From contig JACRCA010000083.1 in the NCBI GenBank assembly GCA_016234425.1, positions 1 to 13,097 on the forward strand: DNA of 13,097 nucleotides. The letters run 5' to 3'. Both the position numbers and the translations under genes were made by a program. The stretch comes from Deltaproteobacteria bacterium (GTDB lineage: Bacteria > Desulfobacterota > SM23-61). Each line of letters starts with the position of its first letter. Positions within the stretch are counted from its first letter, which is position 1. Of the stretch, positions 6,874-13,097 are shown one piece after another. Below the pieces are notes generated by a model. It was not told the DNA's origin and ran no database searches. It was given only the letters and a program-made list of their open reading frames with translations.

Positions 6874-7827
6874 TTGAAGGATTTGAGAATCATACAGAGT
6901 CCCCTGGATTTAATCGGCCGTACACCCATCAAAAGGCTGGACTCTATCGGAAGGGGCTCAGAATCGAGCCTATGGGCCAAATTGGAGAATCTCAATCCCA
7001 GTGGGAGTCTCAAAGATCGGATTGCCTTGCAGATGATCGAGGATGCGGAAAAGAATGGGGATTTGAAAGAGGGATATACCATCATTGAATCCAGCAGTGG
7101 CAACACAGCCATTGCCCTGAGTTTTGTGGGTGCTCTGAAAGGCTATAAAAGGATAATTTTTATGCCTAAAATCATGGCCCGGGAAAAAGTCGAGATGATT
7201 AAACGATACGGCGCGGAAATCAGAATGGTAGACGTGGGGGAGGATGTCAAAGACCGCTCTGTACACGGATCCTACGTAGAAGTTCCCGGAAGAATAATGT
7301 GCCAAAGAATGGCAGAAGAAAATCCGCAGGTTTGGTGGGCCCGGCAATTCAGCAATCCCGCAAATTATAGAGCTCATATGAAGCTGGGTGAAGAAATCTT
7401 GGCCCAGCTGGGCAATCAGATTGATGCCTTTGTGGCCTCGGTGGGAACTGGCGGGACCCTTTTGGGAGTTGCCAAAGTACTCAAAGAAAAAATCCCCCGG
7501 GTAAAGATCATTGCCGTAGAGCCGGCTGATTGCCCTTACGTAACCCTGACGAATTTTAAGATCATTGAAGGGGTCACGGGTGGCCTATTGAAAGAAATCC
7601 TGGATGGTAAAGTGGTGGATAAAATCGTCAAAGTCACGGATCCAGAAGCCATCGAGATGAATCATAGGCTGATTCAGGAGGAAGGGTTATTTGTGGGAAT
7701 CTCTTCGGGAGCCAACGTTCTAACAGCCCTGAACATTGCCCGAGATATGGGAAAAGGAAGTCAGGTGGTGACCGTTTTGCCCGATCGAGGAGATCGTTAT
7801 ATTACTTCCGAGCATTATGTAACCTGA
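6874..7827 (+). CDS. PLP-dependent cysteine synthase family protein
   Basis: Fold-type II PLP enzyme of 317 residues, close to the size of CysK/CysM. These form cysteine from an activated serine (O-acetyl- or O-phosphoserine) and sulfide; close relatives make cystathionine. PLP-binding Lys47 lies in NPSGSLKDR, the substrate loop is SSSGNTA (73-79), the phosphate-binding glycine loop is GTGGT (191-195), and the serine contacting the pyridine nitrogen is in GISSGAN (275-281). VLPDRGDRY near the C-terminus matches the family VLPDxGxRY. Differences from textbook CysK: SSSGNTA instead of TSGNTG, EGVTGG near residue 230, and a longer segment around residues 122-150. The exact substrate is therefore open. 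The TTG start is the first possible one after an in-frame stop at 6820; only a loose purine-rich stretch precedes it. Arg codons are about half AGA/AGG, more than in the core genes. Confidence 0.88.
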   Translation: MKDLRIIQSPLDLIGRTPIKRLDSIGRGSESSLWAKLENLNPSGSLKDRIALQMIEDAEKNGDLKEGYTIIESSSGNTAIALSFVGALKGYKRIIFMPKIMAREKVEMIKRYGAEIRMVDVGEDVKDRSVHGSYVEVPGRIMCQRMAEENPQVWWARQFSNPANYRAHMKLGEEILAQLGNQIDAFVASVGTGGTLLGVAKVLKEKIPRVKIIAVEPADCPYVTLTNFKIIEGVTGGLLKEILDGKVVDKIVKVTDPEAIEMNHRLIQEEGLFVGISSGANVLTALNIARDMGKGSQVVTVLPDRGDRYITSEHYVT

Positions 7828-7867
7828 ATTTCTCATTGATAAATTTCCGGAAAGTCATCCAGAACCC

Positions 7868-10021
7868 TTGTCCAAAAAGTCCAAGAGAAAGATTTCTTCC
7901 CCTTCTTTTTCCCTGACGGAAATCCTGCATCTATTTAAAACTCGCCAAGACCAGGCGGTCACCCTTACGGAGATTGCTCAGGCTCTAAACGTGCCCTCGG
8001 ATCAGCGAAAAGAGTTACGCCAAAATTTGCGCGATTTAATGGCTGAACGCAAGATTATCAAGCTTGACCGCCGGCATTACAGCCTTCCTCCGCAGATGAA
8101 GGCAATCGCTGGGCGAGTCCAAGCTCATCGGAATGGATATGGCTTTCTCATCCCTGAAAACTCGCGCCTGCCCGATATCTTTCTGAGCAAGCGGGAGGTA
8201 CGCGACCTGATGCACCGTGACCGGGTAGCCCTTCATCTCGATAAAAAAGAACGAGGACGTAAGAGTGGCCCGCGAGTGATTGAGGTGCTTGCCAGAGCCA
8301 ATCGCCGGGTCGTTGGCCGGTATGAGGAAGGAACGAAATTCGATTTGGTCATCCCGGAAGACCAAAGGCTCTTTCAGAAAATTCGCATACCCAAGAAAGC
8401 TGCGGGCGGTGCCGTTGAGAATAAGGTCGTCCTGGCTGAAATCACCCGCTATCCAACCAAACAGGAGGGTCCGGAAGGAAGAATCCTGAAAGTTCTCGGC
8501 GATCCAGATGACCCTGCCCTCGACTCTGAGATCATCATGCACAAATACGACCTTCCCGACGGCTTTCCTTCTACAGTCCTCAAGGAGGCATCGGCAATTC
8601 CCCAGAAACTTTTCGCAGCGGAAATCACTACCAGAAAGGATCTGCGGAACCTGAATTTCTTTACCATAGACGGAGAAAACGCCCGCGACTTTGACGACGC
8701 TGTGGCTATTTCCCCCCAGGCTGGGCAGCGTTACACTCTCTGGGTTTCCATTGCCGACGTCAGTCATTATGTAAAGCAGGGGTCAAGCTTAGATAAGGAG
8801 GCCTTTCGGCGGGGAACCAGCGTTTATTTTCCGCAGCGCGCTCTCCCTATGATCCCCCCCCAACTCTCTAACGGGATTTGCAGTTTGAATCCTGAAGAAG
8901 ACCGGTTATGCCTGAGCGTGGCCATGGAATTTGACGGCCAGGGGCGATTGATCGACGCCAGGTTTTTCCCCAGCGTGATTAAAAGCCATGCCCGCCTTAC
9001 TTATACCATGGTCAAAGAAATGCTCCAGCAGAACAACCGGGAGTTCGTCGCTCGCCATCCATTGATTTATGAAGACCTGCGGGCCATGGCCGACCTTGGC
9101 CAAGCCCTTCGGGCCAGAAGAATGGAACGGGGGTCCATCGATTTTGATCTGCCTGAGCCGGAAGTGATTCTGGACGTCTGGGGGCAGATTGAGGAGATCG
9201 TCCGGGCGGAGAGGCACATCGGCCATCAGATCATCGAGGAGTTCATGATCGCGACCAATGAAGCTGTAGCCAGTTTTTTGGCCCGGGTAGATGTTCCTTT
9301 CCTGCGCCGGGTGCACGAGCCACCGGAAGAAAAAAAAGTTGAAGATTTCAAAGAGTTCGTCTCCCATCTGGGTTATCGTTTCTCCAGCAAGGGGAAACTT
9401 CAGCCCAAGATTTTCCAGCGACTATTAGAGCAGGCTCGGGGGAAACCGGAAGAAAAGTCCGTAAATTACCTGCTCCTCCGCTCCATGAAGCAGGCTCGGT
9501 ACTCGGAGAAAAGCCTGGGCCACTTCGCTTTGGCCTCCACTCATTACCTGCACTTTACTTCTCCCATCCGCCGCTACCCGGACCTGGTGGTTCATCGAAT
9601 TCTTAAAGAAGTCCTCCAATCGGAAGCAATGAAGGAGAAGCGGCGCCAGCAGTGGCAGAATATGCTGCCCAAGATCGCTGAGCATTCCTCCCTAAGAGAG
9701 CGCGTGGCTATGGAAGCTGAAAGGGAGATTGTTGAGCGAAAGAAAGTACAGTTCATGAGAGACAAGGTTGGGCAGGAATTTAACGGCTACATTTCTGGAA
9801 TTCTCCCCTTCGGATTCTTCGTGGAATTGGAGGATTACTTCATCGAGGGCCTGGTCCACCTAACGCGGCTGCCAGAGGACCGTTACCGGTTTCTGGAAAC
9901 GAAGCACACGTTAATTGGAGAGCGCCGGGGAAGGGTATTCCGTCTGGGAGACCGTGTAAGGGTGAGGGTGGACGCGGCTGACCTGGTGCGCAGACAGGTT
10001 GATTTTAGCCTCATCCAGTGA
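7868..10021 (+). CDS. rnr: Ribonuclease R
   Basis: Processive 3'-to-5' exoribonuclease (RNB/RNase II superfamily) that degrades structured RNA, including rRNA and mRNA fragments. Length 717 residues. Domains in order: N-terminal winged helix (about 13-75), two cold-shock OB domains (first about 80-130, with GYGFLIPE), the RNB catalytic domain, and a C-terminal S1 domain (about 634-716, with GFFVELEDYFIEGLVH). The magnesium-binding aspartates are present at Asp268, Asp274, Asp276 and Asp277 (DGENARDFDD). The family signature HFTSPIRRYPDLVVHR lies near residue 562. The long Lys-rich tail of E. coli RNase R is absent. The TTG start gives a basic N-terminus (MSKKSKRK); GGAAAG lies about 13 nt upstream and the next ATG is far inside the winged helix. 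ribF follows after 12 nt, so the two are probably co-transcribed. Confidence 0.97.
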   Translation: MSKKSKRKISSPSFSLTEILHLFKTRQDQAVTLTEIAQALNVPSDQRKELRQNLRDLMAERKIIKLDRRHYSLPPQMKAIAGRVQAHRNGYGFLIPENSRLPDIFLSKREVRDLMHRDRVALHLDKKERGRKSGPRVIEVLARANRRVVGRYEEGTKFDLVIPEDQRLFQKIRIPKKAAGGAVENKVVLAEITRYPTKQEGPEGRILKVLGDPDDPALDSEIIMHKYDLPDGFPSTVLKEASAIPQKLFAAEITTRKDLRNLNFFTIDGENARDFDDAVAISPQAGQRYTLWVSIADVSHYVKQGSSLDKEAFRRGTSVYFPQRALPMIPPQLSNGICSLNPEEDRLCLSVAMEFDGQGRLIDARFFPSVIKSHARLTYTMVKEMLQQNNREFVARHPLIYEDLRAMADLGQALRARRMERGSIDFDLPEPEVILDVWGQIEEIVRAERHIGHQIIEEFMIATNEAVASFLARVDVPFLRRVHEPPEEKKVEDFKEFVSHLGYRFSSKGKLQPKIFQRLLEQARGKPEEKSVNYLLLRSMKQARYSEKSLGHFALASTHYLHFTSPIRRYPDLVVHRILKEVLQSEAMKEKRRQQWQNMLPKIAEHSSLRERVAMEAEREIVERKKVQFMRDKVGQEFNGYISGILPFGFFVELEDYFIEGLVHLTRLPEDRYRFLETKHTLIGERRGRVFRLGDRVRVRVDAADLVRRQVDFSLIQ

Positions 10022-10033
10022 TATAGGGGGATT

Positions 10034-10963
10034 ATGGAAGTTATTCGGAAGGAAAAAGATTTCAAGCGCCCCTTCAAAAATCCTGTCCTGACCATCGGGA
10101 ACTTCGACGGCGTGCATCTGGGCCATCAGCGGATCTTCCGGCTGGTCAAAGAGAAGGCCAACGAGATCGGTGGAGAGTCCATCATTTACACCTTCGAGCC
10201 CCATCCTGTAGAGGTATTGGCTCCCAAACTCAAACCTCTTTTGGTCACCCCTTTAGAAGAAAAGTTGCGGCTATTTGAAGAACAGGGAATTAACGTGGCT
10301 ATTTTAGCAAATTTCACCGCCAAGTTCGCCAGCCAAACCCCGGAGGAATTCGTCAAAAACATCCTTTACGATCAGATCAAGATTCGCCAGCTTTTCGTGG
10401 GACATGACTATACCTTCGGCAGAGGTCGGCGGGGGAACATTGCCCTGCTCAAGGAACTCGGCAGGAAGCTCGGGTTCAACGTGGAAGTGGTAGAAGCCGT
10501 GCGGGTGGGGGGGATGGTTGTTTCCAGCACTCTGATCCGGGAGTTCATCCAGAAGGGAGAAATGCGGGAGGCGGCAAAGCTTCTGGGCCGGTACTATCTC
10601 CTCTCTAGCCAGGTGATCTACGGGCATGGTCGGGGGAGCAGGAAGTTGGGCTTCCCGACGGCCAACTTGAAACCCGCAGGACTTCTCTTTCCCAAACCCG
10701 GGATTTACGCGGTTTGGGCCATTCACGAAGGGAAAAAGTATGCGGGTGTGGCCAACCTGGGCTGGAATCCCACCTTCCATGATCAAAAATTTTCCATCGA
10801 AGTACATATCCTCAATTTCGACCGGGAAATCTATGGCGAAAATCTACGAGTAGAGTTCGTGGAACGCCTCCGCGACGAAGTCACCTTTCCTGGCCCCGAG
10901 GAACTGGTTGCCCAGATCAAAAAAGATGTCGCCAAGGCGAAAAATATTTTAAGGTTGAACTAA
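10034..10963 (+). CDS. ribF: Bifunctional riboflavin kinase / FAD synthetase
   Basis: Makes FMN from riboflavin and ATP, then FAD from FMN and ATP. Length 309 residues, the usual size. The N-terminal adenylyltransferase domain has the nucleotidyl-transferase signature GNFDGVHLGH (residues 22-31) and the second motif SSTLIREFI (about 164-172). The C-terminal riboflavin kinase domain has GRGSRKLGFPTANL (about 200-213), with the PTAN motif that binds nucleotide and magnesium, and later GVANLGWNPTF and LRVEFVERLRDE. AGGGGG at 10025-10030 is the likely ribosome binding site, only 3 nt before the ATG. It probably forms a unit with rnr 12 nt upstream. It is the last gene before the repeat-rich spacer. 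No FMN riboswitch is visible upstream. Confidence 0.97.
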   Translation: MEVIRKEKDFKRPFKNPVLTIGNFDGVHLGHQRIFRLVKEKANEIGGESIIYTFEPHPVEVLAPKLKPLLVTPLEEKLRLFEEQGINVAILANFTAKFASQTPEEFVKNILYDQIKIRQLFVGHDYTFGRGRRGNIALLKELGRKLGFNVEVVEAVRVGGMVVSSTLIREFIQKGEMREAAKLLGRYYLLSSQVIYGHGRGSRKLGFPTANLKPAGLLFPKPGIYAVWAIHEGKKYAGVANLGWNPTFHDQKFSIEVHILNFDREIYGENLRVEFVERLRDEVTFPGPEELVAQIKKDVAKAKNILRLN

Positions 10964-10987
10964 TTCCCCTCGTAGTTCCACCGCTTC

Positions 10988-11011
10988 CCCTCCCCCTTCG
11001 ATGGGGGAGGG
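10988..11011. repeat. Perfect 9-bp GC-rich hairpin
   Basis: CCCTCCCCC (10988-10996) pairs perfectly with GGGGGAGGG (11003-11011) around the loop TTCGAT. Hairpins of this C-run/G-run type are common dispersed intergenic repeats in Gram-negative genomes. No T-tract follows. Confidence 0.75.
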
Positions 11012-11015
11012 CTTG

Positions 11016-11047
11016 CCCTGTGGAGTAAATTTTTCAACTCCACAGGG
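11016..11047. repeat. Perfect 11-bp hairpin with an AT-rich loop
   Basis: CCCTGTGGAGT (11016-11026) is perfectly complementary to ACTCCACAGGG (11037-11047), with a 10-nt loop AAATTTTTCA. It starts 4 nt after the previous hairpin. No T-run lies downstream on either strand, so it is a strong structure but not a standard terminator. Confidence 0.78.
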
Positions 11048-11117
11048 TGAAGGTAGAGGTGAGGAACTTTCGTTTCCCCCTTCCGCCAAGAGACTGTGTC
11101 GCAATGGAAAAAAGAGC

Positions 11118-11230
11118 CGTCATTCCCGCGAAGCTTGTCCCTGCGAAAGCAGGGAGCGGGAATCCAGTGCAATTTTTATATGACGAAGTCCCATTGACCT
11201 GACTGGATGCCCGCCTGCGCGGGCATGACG
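11118..11230. repeat. Composite inverted repeat of dRS3-like units
   Basis: The left unit (11118-11168) begins CGTCATTCCCGCG and ends GCGGGAATCCAGT. The right unit (11202-11230) is the same sequence inverted, beginning ACTGGATGCCCGC and ending CGCGGGCATGACG. Outer and inner 13-nt blocks each match 12 of 13. The left unit also contains a nested hairpin, TCCCTGC-GAAA-GCAGGGA (11138-11155), absent from the right one. The core ATTCCC(n)GGGAAT resembles the dRS3 repeats known from Neisseria and similar dispersed repeats elsewhere. It may be a small non-autonomous repeat element; no transposase is present in the window. Confidence 0.75.
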
Positions 11231-11282
11231 AATTACGACAAGGTCTCCGAGGAAAGGGGAGATGCTCGGAAGTTTCCAGCCC

Positions 11283-11302
11283 AGAAGATATGAGAAGATA
11301 TG
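11283..11302 (+). repeat. Tandem 10-bp duplication covering a start codon
   Basis: AGAAGATATG occurs twice in direct succession. The second copy supplies the ATG (11300) of the following radical SAM gene. The first supplies an ATG (11290) in another frame, opening only a 16-codon reading frame that stops at 11338-11340. Confidence 0.7.
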
Positions 11303-12301
11303 AAAAGGGAAGCCATTCTTTTCGAAAAAGTAGAAGATGAAAAGGTGCGATGCAATATCTGCCAGAGAAATTGCGTAATCCCTGGGGGCAAGAGGGGCTG
11401 GTGTATGACCAGGGTAAACTATAAAGGAACCCTATATTCCTCCATATATGGAGAAGTATCATCCCTCTCCATAAATCCAATAGAGAAGAAACCAGTATTC
11501 CATTTTTATCCCGGCTCAAGATGGCTCTCCTTGGGAAGCCTGGGCTGCAACTTCCGATGCCCCGGCTGCCAGAACTGGGAAATTGCCCACTGGAAAGAAG
11601 GGCCGATGCCTTCAGAGTATATATCTCCCGAAGGGTTAGTCTCCAAGGCAAAGGCTACAGGGTGTATGGGCATATCCTGGACATTCAACGAGCCAACACT
11701 CTGGTTTGAGTACACCCTGGACGGCGCAAAGCTCGCTAAAGATAATGGGTTGTACACAAATTACGTGACCAACGGGTTTATCTCAGAAAGGGCCCTGGAG
11801 ATGATTGCCCCCTTTCTCGATGTTTACCGGGTTGATATTAAGGGTTTCTCTGAAAAGGCCTACTCGAGAATTGGCCAGATAAAGGATTTTGAAGGGATCC
11901 TGAAGGTAACTGAAAAAGCCAGGCAAAAGGGGATGCATGTGGAGATTGTCACAAACGTCATCCCGGGATTCAACGATCAGGAGACAGAGCTCAGGGGGAT
12001 TGCCTCTTGGATAAAAAGCAACCTTGGCCCGGATACCCCTTGGCATATCACCAGGTTCCATCCGCATCACAGGCTGAGCCATCTCTCTCCAACCCCTATC
12101 TCGGACCTCGAGAAAGGATGGTCGATCGGAAAAGATGGGGGGCTCTGGTATGTATACCTCGGCAACGTGCCTGGCCATCGCAATGAGAATACTTTTTGTC
12201 ACAGATGCGGCGAACTCTTGATCGAGAGATATGTCTTTGAGGTAATTAAAAATAGACTCGAAGAGGATAAGTGTCCGCGGTGCAAGACCCAGATTGCATG
12301 A
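11300..12301 (+). CDS. Radical SAM protein, AmrS-like (AmmeMemoRadiSam family)
   Basis: Protein of 333 residues related to pyruvate-formate-lyase-activating enzymes (COG1180) and closest, by its motifs, to the radical SAM member of the AmmeMemoRadiSam group. An N-terminal cysteine module (Cys18, Cys21, Cys25, Cys35) precedes the radical SAM cluster motif CNFRCPGC (Cys83, Cys87, Cys90), which should bind a [4Fe-4S] cluster and S-adenosylmethionine. FNEP (129-132) occupies the place of the SAM-contacting GGEP motif. VDIKGFSEKAYSRIG and PWHITRFHPHHRLS match the family. A C-terminal CxxC pair set (Cys300/303 and Cys325/328) forms a probable zinc ribbon or extra metal site. The substrate is unknown. 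No AMMECR1 or Memo gene is in view. Arg codons are AGA/AGG in 14 of 19 cases, unlike the genes to the left. A second, diverged radical SAM gene starts 17 nt downstream. Confidence 0.9.
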   Translation: MKREAILFEKVEDEKVRCNICQRNCVIPGGKRGWCMTRVNYKGTLYSSIYGEVSSLSINPIEKKPVFHFYPGSRWLSLGSLGCNFRCPGCQNWEIAHWKEGPMPSEYISPEGLVSKAKATGCMGISWTFNEPTLWFEYTLDGAKLAKDNGLYTNYVTNGFISERALEMIAPFLDVYRVDIKGFSEKAYSRIGQIKDFEGILKVTEKARQKGMHVEIVTNVIPGFNDQETELRGIASWIKSNLGPDTPWHITRFHPHHRLSHLSPTPISDLEKGWSIGKDGGLWYVYLGNVPGHRNENTFCHRCGELLIERYVFEVIKNRLEEDKCPRCKTQIA

Positions 12302-12318
12302 AGGATTGAAAAAAAATA

Positions 12319-13097
12319 ATGGCTCAGTGTAAATTATGTAACGCCGCAAACAGGTCCATTTCCAAAGAACTCGGTGTCTGCCTCAAATGCATAAGGGAAA
12401 GACCCGAGGAAGCTCTGCCGATTGCCCTGCAGGCTCATAAGAAAAGTAGAGCCACCTTCGGACTTCCACCAGAGGCCCCAAAGGATCCGCAGGGGATTGC
12501 CTGCAATATCTGCGTGAATGAATGCAGTATCCCCGAGGGTGGTCTGGGTTACTGCGGACTGAGAAAGAATGTAGGAGGAAGGCTTACAGGAGTATCCCCG
12601 AAAGAAGGGAAACTATCGTGGTACCATGACCCTTTGCCCACAAACTGTGTTGCCGACTGGGTATGTCCTGGGGGAACGGGCGCGGGTTATCCAGAGTATG
12701 CTTGCTCTTCCGGGCCTGAGTATGGACATAAAAATCTCGCGGTATTCTTCCAGGCCTGCTCTTTTAACTGCCTATTTTGCCAGAACTGGCATTTCCGAAA
12801 CGAGACTTTAAGACCCAAAACAACCTCTATTAGCAGCCTTGTCTCAGATGTTGATGGGAGGACTTCCTGTATCTGCTACTTCGGAGGAGACCCGGCACCC
12901 CAGCTTCCTTTTTCGCTGGAAGCATCGAGAAAGGCTCTTGAGGAGAACAAGGGAAGAATTCTCCGGATATGCTGGGAGACGAATGGCTCTATGCATAAGA
13001 ATCTCCTCGATGAGATGATAAAGCTCGCCCTCGACTCCGGAGGCTGTATAAAGTTCGATTTAAAGGCCTGGAACGAGAACCTGAACATTGCTTTGAC
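12319..13097 (+). CDS. Second radical SAM protein, long AmrS-related form, 3' end outside the window
   Basis: Open for 259 codons from ATG 12319 to the window edge with no stop. An N-terminal zinc-ribbon-like module comes first (Cys4, Cys7, Cys21, Cys24). A second cysteine module (Cys62, Cys65, Cys69, Cys79) has the same CxxCx3Cx9C spacing as the N-terminus of the preceding protein. Next comes an insert with LSWYHDPLPTNCVADWVC, and then the radical SAM motif CSFNCLFC (Cys147, Cys151, Cys154). FGGDP (188-192) stands for the SAM-contacting GGEP motif, and IKFDLKAW continues the TIM-barrel fold. It is related to the upstream gene but not a recent duplicate: the zinc-ribbon extension and the middle insert are unique to it. 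Function unknown. The short spacer of 17 nt implies co-transcription. No clear Shine-Dalgarno is seen before the ATG. Arg codons are AGA/AGG in 10 of 12 cases. Confidence 0.88.
   Translation, partial: MAQCKLCNAANRSISKELGVCLKCIRERPEEALPIALQAHKKSRATFGLPPEAPKDPQGIACNICVNECSIPEGGLGYCGLRKNVGGRLTGVSPKEGKLSWYHDPLPTNCVADWVCPGGTGAGYPEYACSSGPEYGHKNLAVFFQACSFNCLFCQNWHFRNETLRPKTTSISSLVSDVDGRTSCICYFGGDPAPQLPFSLEASRKALEENKGRILRICWETNGSMHKNLLDEMIKLALDSGGCIKFDLKAWNENLNIAL

Larger units (their letters stand above)
10964..11299. other. Gene-free, repeat-rich spacer between ribF and the radical SAM genes
   Basis: The 336-bp interval has no convincing gene in either direction. It holds two adjacent perfect hairpins (10988-11011 and 11016-11047), a composite inverted element (11118-11230) and, at its right edge, a tandem 10-bp duplication (11283-11302). 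The rest (about 11048-11117 and 11231-11282) shows nothing I can name. No hairpin has a proper T-tract, so a ribF terminator is not demonstrated. Codon use changes across this interval. Confidence 0.8.

Noticed and set aside
8036..8767. 243-codon open frame on the minus strand
   Set aside because: It lies entirely inside rnr, its protein has no recognisable motif, and it is explained as the shadow of a strongly coding + strand frame.
11016..11047. Rho-independent terminator for ribF
   Set aside because: The stem is strong but the following bases are GTGAAGG..., with no T-tract; the only T-run is in the loop.
11194..11225. Promoter with -35 TTGACC at 11194-11199 before the radical SAM genes
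   Set aside because: At the expected distance there is only GC-rich repeat sequence and no -10-like hexamer.
11034..11651. 205-codon minus-strand open frame over the spacer and the first radical SAM gene
   Set aside because: Its protein reads through the inverted repeats and then opposite a certain radical SAM domain, with a composition typical of translated repeats.

Overview
The window is a gene-dense, apparently chromosomal stretch of bacterial DNA. Every gene I accept lies on the + strand. Start codons are varied (ATG, GTG, TTG and possibly one rarer triplet). The core genes (dnaX, ybaB/ebfC, recR, cysS, hflX, rnr, ribF), the long HflX with an extended N-terminal domain, the FmdB-type zinc ribbon and the repeat types between genes suggest a Gram-negative, probably anaerobic lineage near the Desulfobacterota (former Deltaproteobacteria). 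That placement is inference from general family knowledge; no marker in the window proves it.

Layout: (1) 1-2673, the classic dnaX-ybaB-recR recombination/replication cluster, with dnaX cut by the left edge. (2) 2674-2819, a spacer carrying a degenerate 8-bp-period repeat facing its own inverted copy. (3) 2820-6338, cysS, a small cysteine-rich zinc-ribbon protein with a consensus -10 box directly before its ATG, and hflX. The conserved hflX reading frame extends upstream of any normal start codon. (4) 6433-10963, an FmdB-family zinc ribbon, a PLP-dependent cysteine-synthase-like enzyme, rnr (RNase R) and ribF (FAD synthetase). (5) 10964-11299, a 336-bp gene-free spacer with several strong inverted repeats, including a composite dRS3-like element. 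(6) 11300-13097, two tandem radical SAM proteins related to the AmmeMemoRadiSam enzyme AmrS. The second is a distinct long form and runs off the right edge.

Segments 1-4 are mostly housekeeping: clamp loading and recombinational repair, cysteine metabolism and charging of tRNA-Cys, ribosome-linked GTPase and RNA decay, and flavin cofactor supply. The radical SAM pair differs in codon use: Arg is mostly AGA/AGG (14 of 19 codons in the first, 10 of 12 in the second), against mostly CGN in ribF and cysS. The pair sits just past the repeat-rich spacer. This makes it the best candidate for an accessory, possibly acquired, poorly characterised module. No tRNA, rRNA, CRISPR array, transposase or convincing intrinsic terminator was seen.
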